Assembly: GCF_008329715.1 (NCBI RefSeq)
Contig: NZ_VTSR01000007.1
Location: 434,001-498,000 of the forward strand
DNA: 64,000 nt
Source: Gimesia chilikensis
GTDB taxonomy: Bacteria; Planctomycetota; Planctomycetia; Planctomycetales; Planctomycetaceae
Reading direction: 5' to 3'
The notes beneath the pieces are model-generated. The model did not search any database and was not told the DNA's origin. It saw only the letters and a list, made by a program, of their open reading frames with translations. A program made the position numbers and the translations under genes. The first letter of the stretch is position 1, and each line of letters opens with the position of its first letter. Of this stretch, positions 17,037 to 26,525 are shown piece by piece.

Positions 17037-18590
17037 TTATTGTGAAGCCAGATGGACCAAACGTTCTTTGATCAGATAATGAAAAGCAACAATGCCAATC
17101 ATCATCATAAACGTTACCGTGACGGAAAGTCCATCCATATCAGGCGCCCCTGTTCCCAGGGAAAGTAAACTGACTGAAACGAAGAAAAAAGTGTTACCCA
17201 TCCACATGATGAAGAACGAAAGGGGCAATGCGCCCCATTTAATATAGGTGGACAGAAAAGCCGTCAGATGCCAGAAAAACAGGATCTCGGTACACATCAT
17301 CCAGAACCCGGGTTCGGCAAAGACCAGGCCGGAATCGTAACGCATTTCCCTGAGACTGAATAACACCCCCAATGACAGATAGAAGAAGGCCGGCAGGATA
17401 CTCAGTAGTGATCCTAGTACTTTAGAGTAAGCAATCTTCGCCATCGACTCAGGGAGCATCGCCGTGGAGACCAGCGTCTTCCACTGGATTTCCACATGGA
17501 AGATCCGCGCCGAGATCAGACTGATTTCAATCAGAATGACAATCAACATGGTCCAGAACATCGTCATCCCGATTTCCTGGATGGAATAGCTACGCGTGGT
17601 GTAACCAAAAAAAGTACAGAGAGAGAACAAAGCCATTCCGTAGGCAATGAATTTGATCAGGCTCATGCCATAGCCGCCGTGGACAAAAAAGAAGTCTTTC
17701 CACATCAGTGCCTGAGGCCAGGCGCGCCCCGGGGAAAACATACTGCGTTTCTTTTTTGCGACGAGTCTGCGTTCGGGAGTAGAAGACTGTTCGAGCAACG
17801 CAAAGCGGGTGAACAACCAGTTTGCCAGACCAAACAGGAACAGTCCCAACAACAAATTGCTCCAGAACTGGTATCCCCAGGCCGTCTCGTTGAAGCCGGT
17901 CGACAGGATGTTCGTAACCTGTTTGATCACAGAGGAATCGTAGATCCATTCGAGCATGATCCCCGCGACTTTCACGGGGAAGAAATTTCTCGAGATCCAG
18001 TTTTCATTGATGGCCGCTGTCCGCAACAGTTCAAACAGAGGGACACCCAGAAAGTACGTAACCAGGCCGATAAAGACCAGGGTGGAAGCGGTCCGCGAAC
18101 GTGCGCTGATCACAGAGCAAAGCAGCCCCAGGTTAGCGACCAGAAACAGGAAGGCGGCCAGCGCGATATAGGCGGCAAGGACCTGCGAGAACATAACGCC
18201 GCCGAGCGTGATTGCGAGTAAGGTAAACGGGAACTGAATCGAGAGCAGTAACAGGGCGGCAATCAGGCGGGGCAGCATTTTTCCCAGCAACAGCGAAACC
18301 GGGTTGACCCCTGCCATCAATAGCAGCCCGATGGTCTCTTCTTCTTTTTCTTCGGTGATCGCTGTTGCGAAGAAGCTGATGCCTGCAATCAGGATAAACA
18401 CAAAATTCAGATAGACGATCTGGCCGAACAAAGCCAGACCAGCCGCCCCCATCATGGAACTGCTCATCTGGGCGGAGAAGAGGCAGAACAGGATCAGGAT
18501 CGCAAACAGGAAGCGAAACAGGTGTGTGCGCATCAGACGAAAGTCGACTGCCAACGCACGGTGAAACAGTGCAAAGGTTCCCTGAAACAT
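17037..18590 (-). CDS. ABC-2 type permease (second trio)
   Basis: A 517-residue integral membrane protein with about 11-12 predicted helices and the ABC-2 exporter pattern. An amphipathic N-terminal segment precedes helix 1, and a conserved loop ITEEKEEETIGLLLMAGVNPVSLLLGKMLPRL lies between helices 2 and 3. That loop is the hallmark of GldF/NatB-like permeases. The start overlaps the stop codon of the ATPase gene (TGATG), so translation is coupled and the two should form one transporter. Together with the gene before the ATPase it makes the second membrane protein-ATPase-permease trio. The substrate is unknown. Confidence 0.85.
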   Translation of the reverse strand: MFQGTFALFHRALAVDFRLMRTHLFRFLFAILILFCLFSAQMSSSMMGAAGLALFGQIVYLNFVFILIAGISFFATAITEEKEEETIGLLLMAGVNPVSLLLGKMLPRLIAALLLLSIQFPFTLLAITLGGVMFSQVLAAYIALAAFLFLVANLGLLCSVISARSRTASTLVFIGLVTYFLGVPLFELLRTAAINENWISRNFFPVKVAGIMLEWIYDSSVIKQVTNILSTGFNETAWGYQFWSNLLLGLFLFGLANWLFTRFALLEQSSTPERRLVAKKKRSMFSPGRAWPQALMWKDFFFVHGGYGMSLIKFIAYGMALFSLCTFFGYTTRSYSIQEIGMTMFWTMLIVILIEISLISARIFHVEIQWKTLVSTAMLPESMAKIAYSKVLGSLLSILPAFFYLSLGVLFSLREMRYDSGLVFAEPGFWMMCTEILFFWHLTAFLSTYIKWGALPLSFFIMWMGNTFFFVSVSLLSLGTGAPDMDGLSVTVTFMMMIGIVAFHYLIKERLVHLASQ

Positions 18591-19552
18591 CAGCGTACCC
18601 CCTGCTCTGTGAGATCGAGAAATGCCTGGTTCAAGTGCTTCTTGTCTCGCTGGAAGGAATCAATGACTCCATTGAGTGCAATGATTTTAGAAAGCAGCGC
18701 ACTGGAATTGAGGATCGTCATATCAAAGGTCACCCGTATTTCCCGTGGCTTGGGTGTCTTTTCGACATTGACGATACCGGGTTCATTCGCCAGAGCTGAG
18801 ATGATTGCATCCGGTTCCGATTCAAGGGTGATCTTATAGACGGGATGTTCCTGTTCATAATTCAGCAGACCATCCATGGATCCGCTGTATTTAATCAACC
18901 CTCGGTCGATAATGGTTACGCTGTCGCACAACTCAGCGAGCTCACTGAGAATATGTGAACTGATGAAAATCGTTTTGCCCATCCGCTTCAGTTCCTGGAG
19001 AATTTCCATTAACTCAATCCGGGCACGGGGATCCAGGCCGGAAGCCGGTTCGTCTAACAATAGCAGGTCGGGATCATTCACCAGCACCCGTGCCAGACTC
19101 ACCCGCTGCTGCATACCCCGCGACAGTCCACTGATCAGCGAATCTCGGCGGCCATCCATGTCCGTTAATGTCAGCACATCATTGATGACCTGATCACGCT
19201 GTTCCTGCTTTAATCCATAAGCAGCCCCAAAGAAGTCCAGATATTCGAAGACAGTCATCTGTCGGTAGGTACTGAAATGGTCCGGCATGAAGCCGATTCG
19301 CTTTCGAATTTCCTTGACGGCAGTACGCACGTCGTGCCCAAATACGGCGACTTTGCCTGCCTGAGGTTGCAGCAGCGTGCAGATGATTTTGAGTGTCGTC
19401 GTCTTGCCGGCACCATTTGGTCCTACGAATCCATGCAGGGATTGTGGGTGAACCTGGAAACTGATTCCCTGAAGCGCACGATGCCCTTTGAAGGAATGCG
19501 AGACATTCTCAATATTGATGACAGGCGGATGATTCTGTTGGTCATTTATCAT
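18590..19552 (-). CDS. ABC transporter ATPase (second trio, GldA/CcmA-like)
   Basis: A 320-residue ATPase: Walker A GPNGAGKT (44-51), Q-loop region IGFMPDHFSTY, signature LSRGMQQR, Walker B LLLLDEPASGLDPRAR and a SSHILSEL switch. The stretch GFMPDHF with DEPASGLDPRARIE is shared with the first-trio ATPase at 23336-24283, so the two look like paralogues. The last 80 residues form an alpha/beta domain typical of ABC-2 ATPases. Its 5' end overlaps the preceding membrane-protein gene by 11 bases and its stop overlaps the permease start. It should energise the permease at 17037-18590. Confidence 0.92.
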   Translation of the reverse strand: MINDQQNHPPVINIENVSHSFKGHRALQGISFQVHPQSLHGFVGPNGAGKTTTLKIICTLLQPQAGKVAVFGHDVRTAVKEIRKRIGFMPDHFSTYRQMTVFEYLDFFGAAYGLKQEQRDQVINDVLTLTDMDGRRDSLISGLSRGMQQRVSLARVLVNDPDLLLLDEPASGLDPRARIELMEILQELKRMGKTIFISSHILSELAELCDSVTIIDRGLIKYSGSMDGLLNYEQEHPVYKITLESEPDAIISALANEPGIVNVEKTPKPREIRVTFDMTILNSSALLSKIIALNGVIDSFQRDKKHLNQAFLDLTEQGVR

Positions 19553-21440
19553 TGGTTAAATTCTTTTTCTCGGGTAAGGCGAGATTATAGGCGAAGAGAA
19601 TACGTCCCTGCTGGGTTCCCTGCACGTTGGTTTTTACTTTGAGTGTTTCCGGAATCTCACCGTACAGAAAGAGCTGCAGGCGCGATGAGTCACCCTGGTA
19701 CTGTTGCAGTTTTTCGGAACTGAGCAGACCGAGATCTTTTAATATCAAGTGTGTACGCAAACCGTCATAGACCTGCTCAATATCTGCATCCGAATTTGCG
19801 GTCCTGAGCCGTGAAGCATACAGCAAATCCGAATCGAGGTGTCTGTTCCAGGCTGAAAGCAGCTCTCGGCTTTTGCCTAACGATAATTCGCTCGGATTTT
19901 CACCGGAAGAGGGAATCAGGTCGTAGACGTATTTTCCGAGGATGAGTTGCCGGTGATTCAGCCCGGGTGGAAGTGGCGTTTCTGATTTGAGGGTCAGCTG
20001 TTTGAGAATCACGTTCCCGTTTTCCATGTCGATTTCATAATCCTGCACAGAAAACCGGGGGGACGTATAGGGGGCTTTGATTCGGTATATCATCCGGCGG
20101 CTCGAAAAGGGAGGAATGTCGGAGACGAACCTGCCGTCGTTGCCATTGAAAATCCCGCCACGCACCCGTTCGATCACTTGCGCTGTTGAAAAAATGGCGC
20201 CTTCACCGTCTTCCGTAAACTGGTAATCGTCCCCCTCAGTGACGAAGCAGTTCATCCAACAGGTCAGGTCCAGCTGATTGTCGGGGAGTGGTTTTGCCAG
20301 CAGCACGCTGTTAATTGTGGTTTTTTCTCCGTAGCCGCGTTTCCCGATGGTCCAGAAGATGATGCTGAATACGCTAACGGTACAGAGTAGAAACAGGAGG
20401 GAATTGCGATACCGCATCATATTTTTTCGATGCTGGAACAGATAACAGCCGGGAAAGATCAGAAGTATATAGAATAACGTCATAATATAAATTACCGCCC
20501 AGTTATGAGTCGGGCGGGTCAGTTCGGATAACTGGTAGAGAAATCCAGAGTTGATGTCCCCATACTGGTAAGGATCATAGTTCTCTCCGCTGGACTGGGA
20601 TTCATTTGCCAGGGGAGCAGAAGCATAAATGCCCAACGACTTCGCCTCGCTGTCGCGGACGGCCTGGATTCGTTCATCCAGAGTCGTTGCTTTCAGTTGA
20701 TTCAACTTTGAATTGTGGCGTATCACCAGTCCCGCACCGACGCGAAAATGATCAAAGGGGGCATTCAGGGGGGCTAAGTTCGATGTAAATTTCAAACTCT
20801 CACCACTGGGGTTGGGAAGCAGATGCAGAATGCCCCCCTGCTCCAGCCAGTCCATGAACGAGACTCGACGGGCCACATCCCAGCGCGGCACATGCCCCAG
20901 AATGACTTCATCCAATGAATCCGTCGCGGTCACAAACGGAGGAAACAGGTCTTCCGGGTATTTCTTAAAGCTGGCTCCCCCCTGGAGGAGGCCATCGCTC
21001 CCGGCGATGATAATCCGCAGAGGCCCGGTCGTGGTGGTGGTACCTCCGGTTCGTTTGACGCTGCGATATTGTACAAAGCCGGGGCCCCAGTTCAGGCTCC
21101 AGTCTTCATCCTGACCATCGACGATATAAGGATAGAACTGGACCCACTGGGAACTGTAAGGTGGCAGATAGACTTTTTTATACAGTGGCGCGCCGACTTT
21201 TGTTCCATTAAACTGCTGACGATTCAGCTGAACCGCTTCGTCGAAGACCTCGGGAGTATTATTGCTTAAACGCAGAGAGAGCGGGACAAATTTTCCCCGA
21301 ACCGGTTGGTTATTGAATCCCCAGATGGTCTCCTCGACATCAATCGCATAAACAGCGGAAGGCAACATCAACAGCATGAAGAGCAGCAGCAGCTGGTTAA
21401 TAATTTTGTAGTCCAGATACGTTCGGAACATCCTCGTCAC
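19542..21440 (-). CDS. Membrane protein with GATase/IFT52-GldG-like extracytoplasmic domain (second trio)
   Basis: A 632-residue protein. A signal peptide or first helix (about 15-32) is followed by a long extracytoplasmic region. This includes PLRIIIAGSDGLLQGG and RRVSFMDWLEQGGILHLLPNP, which look like the Rossmann-type GATase/IFT52 fold that GldG proteins carry. Two membrane helices follow (about residues 324-343 and 350-368), then a beta-rich C-terminal region. I recognise no catalytic triad. The layout mirrors the 730-residue protein at 24305-26497. A GTG start with AAGGA six bases before it was kept over an ATG three codons later. The gene overlaps the ATPase gene by 11 bases. By analogy with GldG it is probably a transporter accessory or scaffold; this is inference. 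Confidence 0.65.
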   Translation of the reverse strand: MTRMFRTYLDYKIINQLLLLFMLLMLPSAVYAIDVEETIWGFNNQPVRGKFVPLSLRLSNNTPEVFDEAVQLNRQQFNGTKVGAPLYKKVYLPPYSSQWVQFYPYIVDGQDEDWSLNWGPGFVQYRSVKRTGGTTTTTGPLRIIIAGSDGLLQGGASFKKYPEDLFPPFVTATDSLDEVILGHVPRWDVARRVSFMDWLEQGGILHLLPNPSGESLKFTSNLAPLNAPFDHFRVGAGLVIRHNSKLNQLKATTLDERIQAVRDSEAKSLGIYASAPLANESQSSGENYDPYQYGDINSGFLYQLSELTRPTHNWAVIYIMTLFYILLIFPGCYLFQHRKNMMRYRNSLLFLLCTVSVFSIIFWTIGKRGYGEKTTINSVLLAKPLPDNQLDLTCWMNCFVTEGDDYQFTEDGEGAIFSTAQVIERVRGGIFNGNDGRFVSDIPPFSSRRMIYRIKAPYTSPRFSVQDYEIDMENGNVILKQLTLKSETPLPPGLNHRQLILGKYVYDLIPSSGENPSELSLGKSRELLSAWNRHLDSDLLYASRLRTANSDADIEQVYDGLRTHLILKDLGLLSSEKLQQYQGDSSRLQLFLYGEIPETLKVKTNVQGTQQGRILFAYNLALPEKKNLTNDK

Positions 21441-21443
21441 ATT

Positions 21444-23339
21444 CTATCCTTCCAGGGGAGAACTCAATACTGGTTTCGAATTACTCGGGGGTGAGGGAGG
21501 AACATAATCCTGTTCAGGCGTGTCCCCCAACCGCCCCAGTCTCTCATCAATGTGCCCGAGACACAAGTGGCGAAACCAGAAACAAAAGCAGCCATAGATG
21601 CACGAATTCAGGATGAGAGGAGCCCAGATCGACCCGAATTCACGAAATTCTGCGAATTCATTCACCACAATGAAAGAAGCCGGTCCCAGTAGAACGCCGT
21701 AAATCACGGAGTCTTCATTCATTGAGGGATTTAATACAATCAGGGGAAACGCCAGGATGAACGGGGACAGACACCAGAGAATGACGCCCCCCAGAGACGT
21801 CAGGATGGCTTTCGTCTGGGATTTGATTTTCATCCCGATCCAGCAGAAAAGATAAATCAACATCGGCAGGTAGATCGAAATCGTCAGCATCGAACCAGTA
21901 AAGTAAGCGAACCAGCGTGTCGAGTAATTCGAGTGACGGTAAGACGAATAGGAATATCCGGCCAGGTGATACTCCATTTTCCACCAGGTTTCAAATAACA
22001 CGATGGTCAGCAGGGGAATCAACAGCACCAGACAAAGCCTTCTGACGCCGGCAATTTTCTGTCTCAGAATTTCTCTCCCCGAAAGAGGCGCCGTGAGTAA
22101 CACATCCAGTGTTTCGTGAGAACGCTCCCCTGCAATCAGGCTGGTGGCTGAAACCGCGAGCAGCAGAGTCGTCAGGATCCAGACACCCCACAGCAACAAT
22201 GCTGCCCCGGGAACCACCGGTTCCGGACTCCCGGTGGCAATCAAGATACACAAAAACAGAATGGGGACTTCCAGCGCAACCAGGATACGAAACAGGTAAC
22301 GAAACGTGCCCAGTGATTTCTTGGAGGTTTCCCGCCAGGCGATGGGATCATTCTCGGGCAGCTTCACATCATCCTGCACGAGCACGATACCCCGTGTCAC
22401 GCGATTGTCATTAATTTTACTGAACTGCGAGTCCAGCTTCTTGAACATGTTTAACAGCAGATTTCGTGGGAGCAGGAACGCACGTCGCACGAGAAAATAG
22501 TGGGCCATGATCAGAAACATCAGCGTGACAGTCAGCATGGGAATACTCATAATGAGTGGGCCCAGGATCGCGGAGATACCAGTCGTACGGGAACACAGAT
22601 GGAAAAGGTAAGGTCCGAACAGGAACAGGTTCAATTCAGACGAGCGTCCCCAGTTTCCCAGCAGATTACTCAAAGCCGGTATATTTTGCAGCACCTGTGA
22701 AAAACCGTGAAACAGTTCCCGGTAATAAAACAGGTTCAGTTCGTAGACGATAATCGGTCCAAACAGCATGAAAAAGCCGAACACATACGTCGCGATAAAG
22801 GCACCGACTGTGCTGCGAAAGAAACTGGAGCAGAGAACGCCTAAAGCGGCGACCTGCAGCATTGTCATGAGTAGAAACCAGATCCCGCTGATAAACATTG
22901 CCGGCGACACTCCTCCCAGGGCGTAGGCAAAAGCCAGGATCGGTAGCCCCAGTGTCAGGAAAGTGAGCATCGTAATTAATCGGCCCAGGTATTTCTCAAG
23001 AATGATCGTACCGGGGCTCAGCCTGGTAATCAGTAACAGCCCCAGGCTGTTGCGCTCTTTTTCGTGGGTGATCACGCTACAGGAGATTGCCGGCAGGAAC
23101 AGGTAGATGGCGGTAAACTGCAGATAGACCATCGCCTCAAAGATATCACGTCCCCGCCCCAGAATGGCCATCGGGTTATTTTGAAGTCCCGACATCAGAT
23201 CGATATAAATAAAACCGACAAAACCGAGGAACAGCAGCGCATAAATGGTGCGGATGATGTAGGTTCTACGGCGGTTGGCCAGTTCTGTCAGCTCTTTGGA
23301 GAGCAGCGGAAGCCCGAGTTGGATTCCTCTGAATTTCAT
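21444..23339 (-). CDS. ABC-2 type permease (first trio)
   Basis: A 631-residue membrane protein with about 12 helices, longer than its counterpart in the second trio. After the N-terminal helix it has the typical loop VITHEKERNSLGLLLITRLSPGTIILEKYLGRL, and a second similar loop in the C-terminal half, LIAGERSHETLDVLLTAPLSGREILRQKIAG. The repeated loop suggests two fused half-permeases on one chain, able to act as a pseudo-dimer with its ATPase. The start codon overlaps the ATPase stop by 4 bases (ATGA). The C-terminal tail is Pro/Ser-rich. The substrate is unknown. Confidence 0.85.
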   Translation of the reverse strand: MKFRGIQLGLPLLSKELTELANRRRTYIIRTIYALLFLGFVGFIYIDLMSGLQNNPMAILGRGRDIFEAMVYLQFTAIYLFLPAISCSVITHEKERNSLGLLLITRLSPGTIILEKYLGRLITMLTFLTLGLPILAFAYALGGVSPAMFISGIWFLLMTMLQVAALGVLCSSFFRSTVGAFIATYVFGFFMLFGPIIVYELNLFYYRELFHGFSQVLQNIPALSNLLGNWGRSSELNLFLFGPYLFHLCSRTTGISAILGPLIMSIPMLTVTLMFLIMAHYFLVRRAFLLPRNLLLNMFKKLDSQFSKINDNRVTRGIVLVQDDVKLPENDPIAWRETSKKSLGTFRYLFRILVALEVPILFLCILIATGSPEPVVPGAALLLWGVWILTTLLLAVSATSLIAGERSHETLDVLLTAPLSGREILRQKIAGVRRLCLVLLIPLLTIVLFETWWKMEYHLAGYSYSSYRHSNYSTRWFAYFTGSMLTISIYLPMLIYLFCWIGMKIKSQTKAILTSLGGVILWCLSPFILAFPLIVLNPSMNEDSVIYGVLLGPASFIVVNEFAEFREFGSIWAPLILNSCIYGCFCFWFRHLCLGHIDERLGRLGDTPEQDYVPPSPPSNSKPVLSSPLEG

Positions 23340-24283
23340 GCCGTCTTGCCCTCCGTCAACTTCATGAATACCGTTTCCATATCCATGGCTTCCGCCTGGA
23401 ACATGCGGATCCGGGCCCCCGTCGCAGCCAGTCGGGCATGCAGCTCGTCGACGGCCATCTGGTCTTCCTGCAGTTGAATTGCCAGGCGGTCCGCCTGTAC
23501 GGAAACTGACTTAACCCCTTCGTATTGTTCGATCTGCTGACAGATTCCGTTCATCTCACCGACGATCTGCACGTGAACAATCCGGCTGAGTTCGAGACGT
23601 TTATAAATCTGATCCAGAGATCCCTGGGTGACAAACTGACCTGCCTCAATAATGCCGATACTGGTACAAAGCTGCGATAGTTCGTGCAGAATATGGCTGG
23701 AGATGATGATCGTCTTTCCCATCTCTTTGAGGGCGACCAGAAGTTCGCGTACTTCAATTCGTGCCCGGGGATCCAGACCGCTGGCAGGTTCATCCAGCAG
23801 CAACAGATCCGGGTCGTGCAGCAGGACGCGTGCCAGGGCCAGCCGTTGTTTCATTCCGCGCGACAGAGAGTCAACGGGCGAGTCAATCTTCGCCGTCAGA
23901 TCGGTCAATTCCAGAACGTCGTCAACAATTGCTTTGCGGCGGCTGCGATTAATGCGGTAGGCGGCGGCGAAAAAGTGCAGATATTCACGGGCGGTCAGAT
24001 CTTCATAAACGCCGAAGAAATCGGGCATGTAGCCGATCATCTCGCGGATCAAATGCGGTGCTTTATGCACAGAAACTCCGTTGATTTTGACTGCGTCGCA
24101 TTCATACTCCCGTTGCAGCGTTGCCAGAACTTTGATCGTAGATGATTTCCCGGCGCCGTTGGGGCCGATGAAACCGAAGACTTCGCCTTTGGGAATCGTA
24201 AATGAGATCCCTTTGACGGCTTCGTATTTACCGTAGCGGACCCACAGATTTTTCACTTCCACCATTGGAGGTTGCATGCTCAT
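23336..24283 (-). CDS. ABC transporter ATPase (first trio, GldA/CcmA-like)
   Basis: A 315-residue ATPase with Walker A GPNGAGKS (40-47), IGYMPDFFGVYEDL around the Q-loop, signature LSRGMKQR, Walker B LLLLDEPASGLDPRAR and switch SSHILHEL. The C-terminal part after about residue 230 is the small alpha/beta domain found in ABC-2 ATPases. It resembles the ATPase at 18590-19552 throughout the catalytic core. Translation is coupled to the permease by a 4-base overlap, and the preceding membrane-protein gene ends 21 bases upstream. It should drive the permease at 21444-23339. Confidence 0.92.
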   Translation of the reverse strand: MSMQPPMVEVKNLWVRYGKYEAVKGISFTIPKGEVFGFIGPNGAGKSSTIKVLATLQREYECDAVKINGVSVHKAPHLIREMIGYMPDFFGVYEDLTAREYLHFFAAAYRINRSRRKAIVDDVLELTDLTAKIDSPVDSLSRGMKQRLALARVLLHDPDLLLLDEPASGLDPRARIEVRELLVALKEMGKTIIISSHILHELSQLCTSIGIIEAGQFVTQGSLDQIYKRLELSRIVHVQIVGEMNGICQQIEQYEGVKSVSVQADRLAIQLQEDQMAVDELHARLAATGARIRMFQAEAMDMETVFMKLTEGKTA

Positions 24284-24304
24284 AGTATTTAATTCACACT
24301 TCTG

Positions 24305-26497
24305 TCAGAGGGCTTGTACGGCCCGCCGGCCTGGGGAAAACAGCAGTTGACGATAGACCGTGTCCTGGGTCTGGCCCGGAATAAAGATCACAACCAGCCA
24401 CTGGTCGGGAGCGGAAGGGTCCAGGATACTGAGATCTTCATAGTTGTTTCCCCCGGATGGAGAAACCTGTGAAACAATCTGGAACAGTCCTCCCTGATTG
24501 CGTACGCACAGGTCATCCATGAAACTCTGCTGAACATGGTTATGGATTCCATTGTGATACTGCTCGGTATTGAAGAGTCGGTATCTCGACGGGTAACGCG
24601 TCTGGTTCAGTGTGGGATGTTGCAGCCGATGGTTCATGGGATATTTTGCCACTTTTCCGGCAGAGGTCCCATTGTAGATCATCACTAAAGCCTGATTGCC
24701 GAATTCTGCTTCAATCTGTTTTTTCAATTGCTCTCGCCCCTGCATGGAGGCCAACTGCTTAGTGTCAACTGAGGCCCAGTTAAAAGACGGCTGTTCTGAC
24801 TGGGGGTAATTATTGACGATGCGATTGAGCTGCGGCGTCCATTGGGGCATACGCTGGAAAACCGAATATTGTGTTGGAATGGAGCCCGCATAATAGGGGG
24901 GACCGACCAGAGCGGCGTCCGTTCCGCGTGAATAGCGATAATAATTCTCCCCCATCCCCAACTCCAGCTGATTGAGCGAGGTCAGCAAACCGGATTTGAC
25001 GGGTGTTTCGACATCCTGGTAAGAGCCCGTAAAAATCAACTCGATCTGATTTTCTTTAACGGGTCGTCCCTGCGAATCCAGGTCGATGATCACCAGTGAT
25101 TTTCGTTCGTGCGAAGTCTGCATGAAGTAATTCGAAATCAGAAATGCGATCACTGCAAAACCGACAGAAATGAGGGGGAAGGTAATCCAGGTAAAGCGTC
25201 TCAGGTTGAAACGGCCCAGAACATAATATTCTCCCGGCCCGATGACGATGACGTAGCATAATAGAATCAACATTATCAGCGATGCGGGCACGATGCGGAG
25301 ATGTTCCGGCATCAGACTGGAAACAACAGCGCCCCCCGTGCTGACAGGGTGATAATTCAGATTGAACATTTCGGCGGGAGTATAAGCTTCTCCATAGCGA
25401 CTATGATTCTGCTTTGCCCGATCGACATAGGCATTGATCAGCGGCTGTTCGTCCCAGCGTTGATTTGCTGCGTAATAGTCCTGTTGGGAGTGACGCAGTT
25501 TCCAGAGAAAAAAAGGAATCTGTTTGCGCTGCGTTTCAGACAACGTGTCGTTTGCGATCGCACCTGCTGTCACGATAACAGAGCGTCCCCAGCCGGTTCG
25601 GAAAAACCAGGTGGTCTGGGCTTCGTCCTGCTCCAGTTTTCCTGCGGAGTTGAGCACAAAGGGAGTGCTTCCCGCATTATCTGACAACTGGTTGAGAAAC
25701 TGTACCTGTGATGGCTGGGGATCCTCCCCTACCAGCACGCACAGACTGCCCCCCGAGCGAACCCACTGCAGAATGGCCCGCAGATGCCGTGATTCGAGTG
25801 CTTCCAGCCCCTGCTCTGTAATCAGCAGGATGTCGTATTGATGACAATCTAAAGGAAGCTGGGGAAACTCAGACGGTCCTACATAGATCGAGAATGTCTG
25901 CATATTGAGAGATAAGGGGCGATTGGTCAGATAGCCGCGATTATCCAGACCGTGTTTTCTGAGAATTTGCCGCAGATCGACGGGTAAAGGATCGGAGGGA
26001 CTGATCGCTTCAAATTTAAGTTCATCCAGCAGACGTTTTTCAGCCTCTGAGAGACTGGTGTCAAACGAATCACAGACGCCGACAGCAAACATGCGTTCAT
26101 AAACACGCCCGACACGGAGTAGAAACTCGTTTTTCAGATCGTACTTTCTGTCCGCTGTAACGAAACTGACCTGCAAGCTGACATTCGAAAACGCGTTGTC
26201 TACCTTCATCGGGGGCAGCATCATCGGGATTTCATGGAAACCGGCGTGTAACGCAACATCATTCGAACGAAACTGACCAAACTGTTGAACGCCATCGTGG
26301 GCAGTGACCAGGAAATAGCCTTCCAGAAGTCCTGTCGAGGCAACCGAGCATTGCCAGACCAGGGTGAGCGGTCCATCTCCCTTGGGGGACTGTGATGTCT
26401 GTCGCAGATCAACCGTCATGGGCAGGTTCTGCGCATGGACGGCAGCAGGCATCGACAGACACAGCCACCAGATCATAATCAGGAGTTGGCGCAACAT
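24305..26497 (-). CDS. Membrane protein with GATase-like extracytoplasmic domain (first trio)
   Basis: A 730-residue protein with an N-terminal signal segment ending near AAVHAQ. A large extracytoplasmic region follows. It contains YDILLITEQGLEALESRHLRAILQWVRSGGSLCVLVGEDP, a Rossmann-like GATase/DUF4350 pattern in which the sheet strand is followed by a G-G-L/S-C-V-L turn but no catalytic Cys-His-Glu set is evident. Two membrane helices lie near residues 403-422 and 434-453 (VIGPGEYYVLGRFNLRRFTW marks the short loop between them), and the rest is a beta-rich C-terminal domain. The layout matches the protein at 19542-21440. It follows the BatA-like gene after 28 bases and precedes the first-trio ATPase. 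A GldG-like scaffold role is inferred. Confidence 0.65.
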   Translation of the reverse strand: MLRQLLIMIWWLCLSMPAAVHAQNLPMTVDLRQTSQSPKGDGPLTLVWQCSVASTGLLEGYFLVTAHDGVQQFGQFRSNDVALHAGFHEIPMMLPPMKVDNAFSNVSLQVSFVTADRKYDLKNEFLLRVGRVYERMFAVGVCDSFDTSLSEAEKRLLDELKFEAISPSDPLPVDLRQILRKHGLDNRGYLTNRPLSLNMQTFSIYVGPSEFPQLPLDCHQYDILLITEQGLEALESRHLRAILQWVRSGGSLCVLVGEDPQPSQVQFLNQLSDNAGSTPFVLNSAGKLEQDEAQTTWFFRTGWGRSVIVTAGAIANDTLSETQRKQIPFFLWKLRHSQQDYYAANQRWDEQPLINAYVDRAKQNHSRYGEAYTPAEMFNLNYHPVSTGGAVVSSLMPEHLRIVPASLIMLILLCYVIVIGPGEYYVLGRFNLRRFTWITFPLISVGFAVIAFLISNYFMQTSHERKSLVIIDLDSQGRPVKENQIELIFTGSYQDVETPVKSGLLTSLNQLELGMGENYYRYSRGTDAALVGPPYYAGSIPTQYSVFQRMPQWTPQLNRIVNNYPQSEQPSFNWASVDTKQLASMQGREQLKKQIEAEFGNQALVMIYNGTSAGKVAKYPMNHRLQHPTLNQTRYPSRYRLFNTEQYHNGIHNHVQQSFMDDLCVRNQGGLFQIVSQVSPSGGNNYEDLSILDPSAPDQWLVVIFIPGQTQDTVYRQLLFSPGRRAVQAL

Positions 26498-26525
26498 GGT
26501 TCGATTTCAGGTTGAGGACGAATTT

